From NCBI RefSeq assembly GCF_014356525.2, contig NC_052505.1:27032549-27096548 (forward strand): a stretch of DNA of 64,000 nt, in the 5' to 3' direction. The number at the start of each line of letters is the position of its first letter. Position 1 is the first letter of the stretch. Made by a program: the position numbers and the translations under genes. The DNA is from Nilaparvata lugens (lineage: Eukaryota; Arthropoda; Insecta; Hemiptera; Delphacidae). The notes beneath the pieces are model-generated. The model searched no databases and had not been told where the DNA came from. It saw nothing but the letters and a program-made list of their open reading frames with translations. Shown here piece by piece: positions 11,531 through 23,678 of this stretch.

Positions 11531-14500
11531 TACCATAATCTTTTTCTCCATTCATTACTCTCTCATCATCATCTTTTCAAGTCTGGAGTTTGTGAGTGTA
11601 TCATTCTCAGCAAAACATAATGAATTACATCTAGGGTAATGATCTCAATTATAGAAATTTATACGTAGTGTTGGGAGTTCATCATTGTGACTAATACGAA
11701 TATGAGTATTAGATATTGTCGTTAACGTGTAATATCGGGGACCGAGCTTCGCTCTGGAGTACAAAAGCATAAAAAATGTATCACGAAAGAAGAAATTATA
11801 ATAACATTCATACAGAAATGTTCTATGTATTCACAGTAAATTGAGATTAATTCCCAGAGGAATGCAAAAATTTCCCTCACAAATGCCAAGATGCACAAAA
11901 GCCGGTTAAATTTTAATCCTGATTAACTTCACGTGAACCAAATCAGAGAAGACCATTTCAAAAAGATGGATCTACTGGAATTAATCAGGATTGAAAATAA
12001 CCCGGCTTTTTTGCAACTGGCACTCAGTACCTGATTGAATGATTAGAAAAGTTCTGTGAATGATCACAGCTGAGTCATAATTTTGACACACTCTCACACA
12101 CATGAACTCGCTCACTCACTTCCATCACCAACAGACGACGAAATAATTATTATCAGCTGTTTTTCCAAGGATGAATAATTATTATCCTTTTAATGTCCTT
12201 CAGCGAGTTTTCCCAGGGATGAGACCTAGTGCAATCGAATCTGTATATTATAAACCTACTATGTTCTGAATTTCGTGAGAATCGTTAGAGCCGTTTTCGA
12301 GATCCGGTGGTGAAATACAAACGAATGAGCATCTAAACATCCAAACATATAAACAGAAGTTGCTCGTTTAATAGTATAGGATGAACACGTTGGGTATTTC
12401 TAATCTTACAAATCAATGTGTAATAAATCACAGAAATGAATACAACTGAAAATTAAATGATACAATTTTCATTTTTTATGACTAATGTCACTTCTCTAAG
12501 TAGATCAGATATCACTCATCTCTTAGTGAGAATGCCAGTCTAAAGGACCCCATACACTAGGGAACTTGGATCGGCAAAGCTCGTGTAGGATTTGTCCCAC
12601 ACACTGTAGTGGGGAGAGTGAACAACCGTTCGTTACTTCAGTGTCTTTCGGGGTCTAGAGATGAGTGTTTCAAAGTTTGCAGCTGCTGTGGGAAGAAAAT
12701 ATATTGAATATATATAGATATAATATATCGCCCTGGCGGATGAACCGAACAAAGGTTTTAATCCAGATTCAAGACCAAATTCGTCACGAATTTGGTTCGC
12801 GGTTCGCCAATTTTCCTCATACACTGTATGGAGCACTTAAGTGCCGTTTGCACAGTACCAGTTTAAACTAAATTTCATCTTAAACTGGATTAAATCTATA
12901 TCAAGTATAATCTGTTATAGTGTGATTCATTTTGAGTTTTAGCCAACAGCTGATTGAATTCAGTTTGAGCTTTCACTGTGCAAGGCGGCCCTTAATGCTG
13001 GGAACATTAGGCAGTTTAGTGGGTATGCACCACAAAGTAGGAGGAATTTCTTTCTTCTTTCTTCTCTGTGGTATGCACCCAGTGTTGAGAGTGTGACTAT
13101 GACGGGGACGCACGACAATGTCCATCGGCCTCCACATGGCTTGGCTCTCAACACAGGGACCAGAGATAGATAGGTCCCATACATGGTGAACTTAGCTTGC
13201 TAAGCTCCATTATTATGTCATATTTGTGCGTAAATGCATTCTGCCGCCCTTATGATAAGTGGGGATTTGTGGGTTCGCACAAGGTAAAGAGATATCGGTA
13301 TTTTCTTGATTTACTGCCCTTTGTAGAATTTGATTACCCATTACCGGTTTGTAACGTATAAGTGTGGTAGGCTATGCAAGAATTGAATTGAGATTGGACT
13401 GAGAGGCAATTGTGCCTCTTCTGTTTTTTTATTTTTCAAGTTACTTTGTTTTTTTTTTACTTTGTAGTATTGTAGTTGGTTGACTAGGCTACTTCTCCGC
13501 CAGCATCCTCCGGTTTTTCTCGTTTCTGTTATTGTCTTCTATTTTCATCCTACTCACTCCAGCTCTAATAATATCTAATTAAGTCTACGAACTGGTCTCG
13601 GCCATCCAATCCCCCCAATCATTGGCAATTATCGGCTTCTAGGGATCACCTTGTTCGATTTTTTAAATAACTACTTTGCATGATCACGTGTTTCGTATTA
13701 CTGCTGTTTGGTTTCGTATTTTTGCAATTTGCATCAGTCTGAGAGAAATATATACAGATACTCTCATTTATGCATTATTACAGAATGCCTGCCAAAATAA
13801 AATGAAGTAGTCTAGCTGTAGAGATTCGGTTTCAAAATCTGTTATTTTCAAAATCCTAATCTCGTTTTCATGAAGATTATTCACGACTAGCAGGTATCCC
13901 GTGCTCCGCAAGGATCCAAAACTTGACAAACTGAAAACTTGACCTATAGAAATCTTGAAGAATTCAAGGCCTATAACCATCCTCGGTGAATCAAGACTCT
14001 ATACACAATATTTCAAGTTAATCAGCCCCAGTAGTTTAGACGTGATGGATGCGTCATTCGCGAATTTCCCATCCCGTACCGTATGTGTTCAAGCCAATTC
14101 TTTCCTTTATTACATTATAGGTAGATATAGAAGATTTCGCGATACATTATTTTGAACATTTATCTTTTGATATGAATGCCAATAGGCTACGATAGTAAAA
14201 AAAGGACAGTAACTATTTCTCTTGAGTCCTATTTTCCTTCTTCCATTCTGTCTGATGAATATTATTGTGTTGAAATCTGAATATATAGAGTTTTCTTAGA
14301 TAAGGTATAATCCTTGAATTGAGAGGCGAAATTCATGGAGGAGATCCAAGGCATGTTTCATGGAATTTATAAGTTTTGAAGGAAAGGTTTCGAATACACT
14401 CTAGATTTACAAGGAGAAGCGAGATCATCAATTTGCAGTATTACATCATAGTCACGCCTTGATATGCTTTTCTTGTAGTGAATGTATCACTTTTTCGTAA

Positions 14501-15442
14501 TCTACAACACTTAATAAAGGCTATAATCTGAATTTACATGAAACAGGTTTCAGAGACGAATTTAATAGTTTGATAAATTTCAAATCTCTGGCCAAACTGA
14601 ATACTTGTAACTAGTTTAAATAATAGTTCGTCAAATTTATTGAATGGAAAAAGTTGACCTAAGTTACGGAAATTTTAAGTAGCATTAATTTATAGTATTT
14701 ACCAAAGGTAGATAACTACATGTATTCTATAATAGGTATTCATGTATTACCAATGTATTCAGGAACTCATGTATTACCAATATTAAGACAGTGACAACTG
14801 TGACGTGGCGCTTCTTCAATTTTTAGCAACTTTTCCCCCAATTTTCAAATTTCATGGAACTTGTTTTGAAAATTCTTCATTTCTTAATTTGACTATTTCA
14901 ATACATCTAATAGCAACCATTTCCTGCCCTGTGTCACTGTTCACTTCGGTACTGTCTCTGATATTTTACTCTTCATTTTTCTTTGAAAATTCTGATAAAT
15001 ATTGTTTGGTGATTTCCAGGTAATAGCAGTAGTAGCAGTCAGCGTCTCCGGGTTTCCAAAGGGCGGAGGAGGAGGTGGAGGAGGGGGCTGGCCCATGAAA
15101 ATGATGGGTGGAGGAGGAGGTGGGGGAGGATGGCCCATGAAAATGATGGGAGGAGGTGGTGGCGGATGGCCCATGAAAATGATGGGAGGAGGAGGTGGAG
15201 GATGGCCCATGAAAATGATGGGAGGAGGAGGTGGAGGTTGGCCCATGAAAATGATGGGTGGAGGAGGAGGTGGAGGAGGATGGCCCATGAAAATGATGGG
15301 AGGAGGGGGTGGTGGGGGATGGCCCATGAAGATGATGGGAGGAGGAGGTGGGGGAGGATGGCCCATGAAAATGATGGGTGGAGGAGGAAAAGGAGGTGGC
15401 TGGCCCATGATGGGAGGGGGCGGTATGATGGGCTGTGACTAG
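10739..15442 (+). CDS. Secreted glycine-rich protein with GWPMKMM repeats
   Basis: Two exons: 10739-10765 (MNGALSILT, donor gtgagt) and 15020-15442 (acceptor ttggtgatttccag), phase 0, 149 residues. The join gives a continuous hydrophobic signal peptide (MNGALSILTVIAVVAVSVSG) cut before FPKGG. The mature protein is almost wholly a repeat: runs of 5-9 Gly separated by WPMKMM, eight units with the last shortened to WPMMGGGG, ending GMMGCD. Trp, Met and Lys occur only at fixed places in each unit. A single Cys lies next to the C-terminus. No family was recognised; a structural or adhesive secreted material is inferred from composition. A poly(A) signal follows at 15684. The 4.25 kb intron is full of repeats. 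Confidence 0.8.
11494..11530 (+). repeat. (TCA)n microsatellite
   Basis: A run of about 12 TCA units in the intron, read as poly-His in one chance frame. Confidence 0.9.
11735..12380 (+). repeat. Interspersed repeat ending GCTCGTTTAATAGTATAGG
   Basis: It begins TCGGGGACCGAGCTTCGCTC and ends TTGCTCGTTTAATAGTATAGG, with CGTTAGAGCCGTTTTCGAGATCCG near the end. Such heads and tails resemble widespread non-coding insect retroposons (RTE- or SINE-like). A MITE at 11882-12024 is nested inside. No coding capacity. Family placement is inference. Confidence 0.5.
11882..12024. mobile_element. MITE with AAAAGCCGGTTAAATTTTAATC arms
   Basis: Left arm AAAAGCCGGTTAAATTTTAA (11897 on) and right arm, read on the minus strand, AAAAGCCGGGTTATTTTCAA, both leading to CCTGATTAA. 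Outer parts (ATGCCAAGATGCAC and, reversed, GTGCCAGTTGCA) also pair. No ORF. A non-autonomous DNA element about 143 bases long. Confidence 0.65.
12841..12990. mobile_element. MITE flanked by TTAA
   Basis: Left end GTGCCGTTTGCACAGT and right end, read on the minus strand, GGGCCGCCTTGCACAGT. TTAA directly precedes the left end and follows the right end, which may be the target duplication. No coding capacity. It resembles the nearby MITE at 11882 in its GTGCC..TTGCAC outer arm. Confidence 0.55.
13018..13160. repeat. Two adjacent hairpins
   Basis: TGGGTATGCACCACA at 13019 pairs with TGTGGTATGCACCCA ending near 13082. Next to it, GTGTTGAGAG at 13083 pairs with CTCTCAACAC near 13145-13154. These are probably decayed inverted-repeat elements. 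No gene in the surrounding intron. Confidence 0.5.
13888..14120 (+). repeat. Interspersed repeat family, copy B
   Basis: Head TAGCAGGTATCCCGTGCTCC, middle GTAGTTTAGACGTGATGGATG and tail CTTTATTACATTATAG match copies A (684) and C (61911). No coding capacity. Confidence 0.65.
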
Positions 15443-15683
15443 GGATAGCCGAGACTATCCTCTAAACAAATAATTACCTCTCTCGACTTTCTTATGATTT
15501 GCTGTATCCCACAATAATCTGTCATTATTGATCTTGAACTCTCTTGTAATACAGTATTATGAGTATTTGTAAATGACAAAATATTATTGATATCCGATCA
15601 CCTTAGTTTTATAAGTGTGATTTGTGAAAATTGTTTTATTTGTAATATTTTTGTACTCTGAATGTAAAAATTGAAATTATGAG

Positions 15684-15689
15684 AATAAA
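15684..15689 (+). terminator. Poly(A) signal AATAAA
   Basis: AATAAA 242 bases past the stop of the GWPMKMM-repeat gene, in gagaataaaattcttc. The stretch 15700-16150 beyond it holds no gene. Confidence 0.6.
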
Positions 15690-16157
15690 ATTCTTCAATT
15701 GATTCCATTGTATCCATTCATTGATCCATTGAATTTCAGCGATAGTTAATTCTGGTTGAAGTAGCTCAGGTAGAATCTTTCTCGTCTGAGATATAAGTAA
15801 TTCTATTCATATTCTAGATAATTAGCCTACACACTGAAGAGAATAATACTTCCAAGGAGCTGATCGAAAATCCTTGAAGGAAAATAGAAACAAGAAATTT
15901 TCAAATAAAAAAATAGAAGCACTTTATGACTTTTATAGCATTAGCATTCACAATACACTCATATTACTATTGTACCTACCATATCAGAATAAGAATACTG
16001 ATCAGAATAATATAGACTACCATACTGATTTATGACAGAATCATAATAGAACAAGAATCTTATATTAATAAAATATAGGTACTCAACTTATAAAAGTGAT
16101 GTCATTCCCATATTTATCTGAATGACAAAGAGTTCATTATAGTGTGAGTATTTATTG

Positions 16158-18712
16158 CTAAGAACCAATAGGCCAGTTTCTATTGCCGGATAATTGTCCA
16201 GAACTGGAAGGATAATAATTATTATTAGTACTTGTATAAAAGTATGGCCTAGGTCTATTACTGATAATTTGATCACTAGAAGGTGGTTTCCTCTTATTTT
16301 CTGCCTTGTTTCTTATATTATTTCTGTTCCACGTTATGTAAGTTATCGTGTAAGGTGGCGGCTGATACTTCTTTGATTTAAAGTCACCGTAAATCACTTT
16401 ATTTCTCGTGTTGCTTCTTCTGTTGAGTTCGTCCAATCTTTCCTGTTTCAAACGATTTCGTTCTTCCATCAGTTGCCTGTGTCTAAAAAAATGAGGCATT
16501 GTATGTATAAATGATAAAATTACAAGTGATAAATTTTGTAAGTTACCAGTGATTCAACTTCAGTTAAAAATGTTACGCTCCTTCAAAGATTCTTTTCAAT
16601 TTACGAAAAAAATGGATTGAAAGAGAATAGCAAAATGTAGTAGTCACTGATTTTTTTCCAAACTATTTTTGAAGTAATCTCATTTGTAATTTTGAGAAAT
16701 GTGAGACCAATTCCATGGAAAAAAGAAAATGAAATGATTAAAAGATAACACATTGTAAAGTAGGGATGAAACAGTAAATTTTATTCCAATTTTTATAAAA
16801 CGAATTAGAGTTACTTATATAATCTATTGGAAACATGAATTCATTTTTGAAACCAGGTAAAGTTTTACAGCTATGTTGGTAGAAAAATAAAAATTATTTT
16901 GAGAAATGCCAGAAAATTCTATAAAACTCTTATGAAATTGAAATAAGTTAGTATTGTTTGAAATAATATTCTCTTGGCATGTGTCATAATCATAACTGTT
17001 CATTATTTTGAAAAATAATATATAAAACGATCAATATGGAATAGCCTATACCTGATTTTTCATAAAACAATAGGTTTAATAAATTTGCACCGTATTTGAT
17101 AGGATAGAAAGAAAAGAAAATTAAATATGTCGAATGTAATGCAAGTGTACAGTACAGTAATAATTTACGTTGAAATGAAAATGAGCAGAAGAACTATATA
17201 CTGCTCTCATATGAATAGCTGGAAGTCTTATTTTACAATAAACAATAACGTTCCTAACATCATGTGAAGTGTATTTACTACAACAAACCATCTACGTTTA
17301 GAAAATCAAACAATTTTAAAAATCATTCGCTGAAAAGAAAAAATATCCTAAATGGCTCAATTTACATCTTGAAAAGGTCTGATACAATTTTATTATTCCC
17401 TTCAGTTTATATAGGTATTTCTTCATTTGTTTATAAGGCTAGGAAGCACTATAAACGCTTGACACTTAAAAAACACTATCTTAACCTCACAATTTTTTTG
17501 TTTCATGAACAATTGTTCATTCTATTTAAGAACAGAGCAAAAATAAATTGAGAAATATAAATTACGAACAAGTATTTGTCTCGTAGTTTTTATTTTGTAT
17601 TGGTGGTTCCTCTCCAAAGTAATAAATTTATATTATTGGAATATATTCAACTAGGTATTTAACTTCTTTTCATTTTTATGGATAACAGGATAAAAAATAA
17701 TTATTATACTGAATATATTGTTTAAATGGATAGAAGGACTACTGACTTACCGGAATAATGGTCTAAATCCTATTTGCTCGGATGTTTTCATTATTTCATC
17801 TACGTTAGGCATTTCATAAAATTCAGCTTCTAGTTCTTCATCACAAGCCAACGCTCTAAATGAGCAAGTCATTATAATCATGGTGAAGCTGATGAATGTC
17901 AACATCTAAAACCAGTAGACTTTTATTTTCACTCTCATGACACAATTAAAAGTGTTCTCCAAAATTGTGAAACTCTTGAGAAAATTCAAAAATATATATT
18001 TGAACATTTATTATTGGTTGTGTTCATATCCTCCATTCTGTTATAGTCATGCTGATTTATTGAGAAATTTAATATTATATTATTATAAATTTGAAAATTT
18101 TATTGTTATACATCCATTTTTGATAATCGTTATTTGTCATTGCAGTTTTTTGTCAGAATATTTTAAAAGATGAATAGTTTGTTCTATATTGAACAATGAT
18201 AAGTCTCACATGAAGGCTATGACATTCTACCTCAATGTATGTTAAATGAATATAAATATAGTTTTTTGGTAATATTTTTCTATTATCATCAGTGGAAAAT
18301 CTTATAAAAAATATTCATTTTGAAATAAAAATCACTATCTCTATTTCAGGTTCAAACCCTCCAATGATAAGTTTATTATACTAGAAAATTCTATAATAAT
18401 AATTATTAAGTGTTTTCACTGATAGTGCTGAATCTTACCATGCAAAGCAAAATTTGAAAGAATTAAAATTTATACTTTTTAAAAGATGGATTTATGTTCA
18501 AATAAGACTCAATTTATTATCACCTCATACAAAAGTTAGTCTTCTAGTATAATCTAATGCAAAAAATTCTCAATTAACTTACTGTCGTTATAATAATCTT
18601 ATAAATTTAAGATAGAATTTATATTATCTCAATCGAAACAAGAATATACTTGGCTAAATAACTTGAACAAATTAATTATTATTATTTCAAAACTCACATT
18701 TCTAAAATCCAT
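16158..18712 (-). CDS. Secreted basic protein of unknown function, 164 aa
   Basis: Three exons: 18712-18698 (MDFRN, donor gtgagt), 17905-17751 (acceptor ctggttttag, donor gtaagt) and 16482-16158 (acceptor catttttttag). The junctions keep one frame: phase 0, then a split Arg codon CG|A. The leader MDFRNMLTFISFTMIIMTCS followed by FRALA is a signal peptide with a likely cut before CDEE. The mature protein has an acidic start (CDEELEAEFYEMPNVDEI), then a charged, helix-prone stretch rich in Arg/Glu (MEERNRLKQERLDELNRR). The tail is rich in Asn, Tyr, Pro and Ser. No family was recognised. Exon 1 is the weakest part: upstream ATGs lie close by, and the ATG right after the exon 2 acceptor could be the true start. 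AATAAA lies two bases past the stop. Confidence 0.65.
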
Positions 18713-19783
18713 GATCGCATTCTAGCTATATTCACTAGCCATACTTGTGGAACCACTGCAATTCACCTATAGAATCAATAACTGGAATACCACTGTTTTA
18801 ACATATTATTTTATGAAAAATAACTAAGATGATCTGTTCTTTCAATCCACAAATTTCCTACTGAATAGTCTACTCAGGAATTGCTTGACTAGTAGGCTAT
18901 ATATGTACCGGTATAGGCTGCACTTTTAAAAATAAGCACCAAGTTGAGGACTCAACAATAATAGAATAGTTAGCACATTAGTGTAAGAGCACCTCATATT
19001 GTGCAGTTAGGAATTTTCAAGTTTAGCCTGCGTATTACAAAAATAAGAGTAAAATTCATGGATGTCTCATCCACTCCGTGAACAATAATGTTCTAGGCGT
19101 TCATGTAATTATATAATTATAGCAGTCTAATTTTGGATGTGACTTTGTTGTAAACTTTCAATTATGCATGGCTCATGACTGAAGACATCAAAAAAGGATA
19201 AGTGATTTCATGAAAATTCAAGGAAACTTTCATTGACCTGAACACTAGACATTCAAATGAATATTACTCATTTCTGAAAAAATCTCATATTCATATTAGA
19301 AGTTCCATATGAGCTTCATAATAAGATTAACTAATAATTCAGTTGTATCTTGTAAAAAATCAGAAACTTCATTGATTAGTTCAAGTGTTTCAAAAAAAGT
19401 TTTTTTCTTCAAAATTGGAGAATGAATATTTTTATTCAAAGTTGAATTTAATTGAATTTTTTAAAGAAACTAGAACCCTTAAACACAGACTCAACATACT
19501 GGTGCAATGTAAGATTTGTTGATTATCAGCATTAACATTATTTTTTATCTTCTGCTCACTCAATCCACGTCTGTTCTATTTTTATTAAAACAATTTTTTT
19601 TCAAAATAAAACTAGTCGCATAATAAATAACTTAAACAACCTATGTAGTTTAAATAGCGGTTCATAATTTATCAAAATTCCAACTGCTTCCTTTACTCAG
19701 AGTACCTCTACTTCTTACTACTTCATACCAAATTTCTTTAGTCTTATCAGAAACATTTTAACTATTTTACTAAATAATTTCAG
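18713..19783. other. Intergenic, no gene seen
   Basis: AT-rich DNA between the 164-residue secreted protein (minus) and the next plus-strand gene. No repeats or ORFs that could be supported. Confidence 0.4.
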
Positions 19784-22506
19784 TTCCTCATTGGAAACAT
19801 GGGTATGTCCATTTCTGTGAAAATAGCTCTTCCCGTAAGTTGAGATTTGTAAGTTTTCAACATCATAGTAATTCCAACATTATTCTGAAGTGAATATATT
19901 CCAACTTTCATTTCAGGTCACATTTTTGTTGGAAAAAATAGTAATTCATAATGCCTTCAGATACAAGACTTGATAACATGTCTTTAGACAGAGGTAGTGT
20001 TGGCAGCATGCCTCCAGAAACTAGTGTTGCCAAAGTTATTGGGAACGCTATTCTTCAGGTATGATCCTCTCAAATAATGTATATTTTATAGTCATTTGTC
20101 AAATTAGATAGGCGATAATGATGAAATATTTACATAATATTTACAAAATTATTATCATGTAAATTAAACACTTAATTTGGTACGGTATCTTTTTTCAATA
20201 TGGCCTATGGTATGTCATGTTTCAGTACTGAGACCATTTTTTAATAGGTACGGTACCTAGTTTTAGGAACTGGGCCTAATAGTAAATAGGACTTAGACTA
20301 GAGTAGTATTCTACTGATCTATTAATCTATATATATAAAAGCGAAATGGCACTCACTCACTCACTCACTCATTCACTCACTCACTCACTCGCATAACTAA
20401 AAATCTACCGGACCAAAATCGTTCAAATTTGGTAGGTATGTTCAGTTGGCCCTTTAGAGGCGCACTAAGAAATCTTTTGGCAATATTTTTACTCTAAGGG
20501 TTGTTTTTAAGGGTTTAAAGTTCGTCTTTTAGCATGTATATTCTTCTTCTCCCAATCTCTTAATTATAATTATTGAAATTTCCATATCATATGTTACTAT
20601 AGAACTATAATCTAGATGGAGTACCTCTTCGAAACAGTTGTTAACTGGCAACTAAATTAATGATTTTGTCAGGTTGGCATTAAGTTGAGTTGACTTTGTT
20701 AGGTTGGCACCAAGTTGAAGATTTAAATGCATTTATCGCGGAAAAATTGATTGGGCACTTCTACTTCAATCCTGGAAATATTATGTTACTAGCAGTCAGG
20801 CTCGCTTCGCTCGCCATATCCGTTTAGCCAGCCGTTTAGTCTGGACCCCCGACTGGATTGTCCTAACATATGATAAAAATGCCCAAATGAAAATGCAGGC
20901 GAGCGAAGCGAGCCTGCTGATCTCATTCTTGGACGATCCAGTCGGGGGTCCAGGAGGCGGAGCCCCCTGGCTAGACGGATATGGCGAGCGAAGCGAGCCT
21001 GACGGCTAGTCTAATTATATAGGTAGGTACTAAAAATCTAAATACAACCATATCATATAATTCAATCACTGTATAGGTTTTTTATTCGGAACCTTATCTA
21101 TTGTCATAAATTTAATTGAATAATAAAACTAATACAAACCTCAAAGAAGGAATTAAATTAAATAGGTTCTAAATAATCTGAATACAACCACATAATTATT
21201 CAATTCAACAACTGTGTAGCTTTTTTAGTCGGAACTTATTTATTGTAATTTAGGTACGGTATTGTATTGAATAATAAAACTAATTTCTTCCTCACAGAAG
21301 AAAAAATAAAAAATGAGGAATTTGTCCAAAACTTTTCCTCTTTCCACCTAGATGATTTGACCAATAACTATTCAATTTTTTTATTTTTATTGAATGAAGA
21401 AAACAATATCTTACAATCCTAGAGAAAACTGACAATCGTTCAAATTCTCATTCTTATCTCAATAATCTCACTTGAATCTTTATTGAAAGAATCCAACATA
21501 GGAAGGAAACTTGGAAATTCGCATATAATTGTACATTTGAAGAAAATCGAAAAATATAGTGAAATTTAAAAATTGAAAAATGATGTAGGCTATAATATGG
21601 GCTAGGCTATTACTAAAATTTTCTATCTGATTAATTGATTGGATCATTCACGATTTTACAAGTATACAGAGAAAATTTTGGGTGATTTTTTTTCTTTTTT
21701 TCAGGATTAATTGAATAGAATAATAGGATATGTGAATGAAATTATTATATAATTCGCAATCTGCCGAATATTTCCAAATGTGACAGTTAATATTCACTGT
21801 TCATATTGGTCAATGGAAATAAATTTGAATTTGGATTAATTTGATGATTATAATAATTATTCATGTTAAAATTTATAATGATGAAAGCTCTAATAGGAAG
21901 CCAAGCTTTGATAGAAGAGTTTAATCGAACTAATAATAGGGATATAAAACAATCTCATATTCTGTTGCAGGTGGTGATTCGACGTGTATCACAGACTGGG
22001 ATAGTGGATACAAAGATACAAAGGAGAAGGGAGCACAAGCCAAGGTAGATGAGGAGGAAGACAGAAAGAGCGCGGACAGGAAGAGCATAGACAGTACTAG
22101 AAGGAGTACAACCGCGAGCACTAGAAGCATCCTAGATCGCTGGCTGCCCAAATATGGCGCGCCAAGAGGAGACGAAGCGGAAATGCCACTGGTGGAAGGA
22201 AGCGAACCCGAGACAGCCACCATTCAGGACACTGATGGTGACGAAGGTGCAAGGTCAGCCGAATTCGAACAACCGCTCACTGAAGATGGAGATTTAGGAG
22301 GGGAAATAGCTAGTGTGAGGTCGGACAGTGTGAAAAGCGAAAAAGGACCCGCCGGCAATATAAAGACTGATATTGAACCTGAGAGTGGAAAAAATGATAC
22401 AGAAAGTGAAAATGTTGTTACTGAAAATGTTGGCAGTGAAAGAGGAAGTGGAAGTCAAGCAGCTCAGGATCGATTGTCTGTAGCATCTAACAAGAATGAA
22501 AAATAA
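19784..22506 (+). CDS. Acidic Ser-rich protein, function unknown, model incomplete
   Basis: Exon-like blocks: 19784-19834 (acceptor aatttcag, donor gtaagt, probably leader), 19917-20058 (acceptor ctttcatttcag, ATG at 19951, MPSDTRLDNMSLDRGSVGS..., donor gtatga) and 21971-22506 (acceptor attctgttgcag). The last exon is open for about 178 codons, starting GGDSTCITDWDSGYKDTKEK and rich in Asp, Glu, Ser, Arg and Lys. It looks disordered and intracellular, with no signal peptide. Exon 19917-20058 ends in phase 0, whereas the long frame of the last exon needs one extra base. Direct joining gives a 61-residue product ending at 22048. Either a short middle exon is missing, one base is missing in the assembly near 21970, or the short product is real. 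A Helitron lies in the intron. Confidence 0.5.
20326..21009 (+). mobile_element. Non-autonomous Helitron
   Basis: It starts TCTATATATATAAAAGCGAA after an A and ends GACGGCTAG before a T. This is the A|TC...CTRR|T arrangement of Helitrons, with no target duplication. A CACT-rich run follows the 5' end. GC-rich palindromic stretches (ggcgagcgaagcgagcct and CCAGG..CCTGG) lie near the 3' end. No Rep/helicase ORF. Its 3' end recurs at 41576-41709. Confidence 0.75.
21028..21300 (+). repeat. Degenerate tandem duplication, about 125-bp unit
   Basis: Unit 1 (about 21030-21150) and unit 2 (about 21160-21290) share, in order, AATACAACCA, TTCAA, a TTTTTTA-TCGGAAC block and GAATAATAAAACTAAT. Both follow the Helitron within the intron. 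Confidence 0.55.
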
Positions 22507-23505
22507 CTAGACTAGGCTACCGCTTTTTTGTAAACTTTTTTGGGTTCAAAATTTTCAATCGTTCTGAAAACGGAAAGGAAGATGATATCTTACTAATTAT
22601 AAGATTTTTGAAATGAGTATAAAACATTTGTTTGTCTTCAGATATAAATTTATTCAAATATCACGCAGTTACATATAAAAATATCATTCAGCTTAGACAT
22701 TTCAACAGCTCAATCATTATAGGATAATCGATACTAATTATCAGATTTTGGAACGAAATAACTGTCTGTAGATGAAAATTTATTTTAAACTTTATGCAGT
22801 TACATGAGAACTACCAACTGAATTTGTTAAGGGAGGAAATTAAAAGTTTAATCTGTAGTTTTATTAGTTTGATACATAAGTTAAGAAATACCAGCAATTG
22901 CTTTTTTCATATGGAAGCTTAAATTGATTCTGTTTGAAAAAAATACATACATAAGGGAATTTTGTTTGTGAAGAAGTGGAAATTGAAATGCTATATAAAT
23001 GAATTTCGAGCAGAGGTGGGAAATTTTGTTTGATCACAATAGAGGATTAATTTCTGTATGAATTTTATATTATTAGATAATTGTCACCATTTCGTGAAAT
23101 ACTCCATTTCATGAAATATGAAGACAAATTTGACATTAAATTTATATGGATTCAGAGATTATTTACTTAAATTTTTTTTGCATTCGATTAACAAATTAAA
23201 AAAGTTTTTGTGATGAGTTGTAGGCTACATGTTTTAAACAAACTATATGAGAATTCAAAGGTCAGGTCATGATAATGGAGTAACTATTATTGTAGTGTGT
23301 GTGATCTGTATAATAAATGGCTGAAAAATCAACTTTGTGAAAGTCATTCAATTAATGAAATGTAATAGTTTTCTGGAAACACTCGGAATAAATTGGCTTT
23401 GGAGTAACAAATTAAATTTTGTTGATTAATTATTGCGTTTTTGAAAATTAGTTGATCATTATATTAGGCGTATGGCTGTATTTAAGTATTTCTCTCTTGT
23501 TTATA
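22507..23505. other. Intergenic, no gene seen
   Basis: AT-rich 3' flank of the acidic protein gene up to a MITE. No supported ORF or repeat. Confidence 0.4.
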
Positions 23506-23678
23506 CTCCGTACAAAATAACTTTTGACTTGGAGGAATATGCAGCGCAGAGAAATGAAGGGAGATCAGCCAATTAATGTGATGGATACGGATAGAGTCAT
23601 GGGTAGAAGCGCAGTTGCCAATTTGTCGATTAGAGACAGTAGTCGGCTGAAGGCTTTCAGAGAAAAAACTCCGTAAGT

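Noticed and set aside
14941..15408. 155-codon poly-Pro ORF antisense to the GWPMKMM gene
   Set aside because: It is the mirror of the Gly repeat; the plus strand has the signal peptide, splice site and poly(A) signal.
15130..15438. MAHENDGRRR-repeat ORF
   Set aside because: Out-of-frame reading of the same repeat DNA as the GWPMKMM gene.
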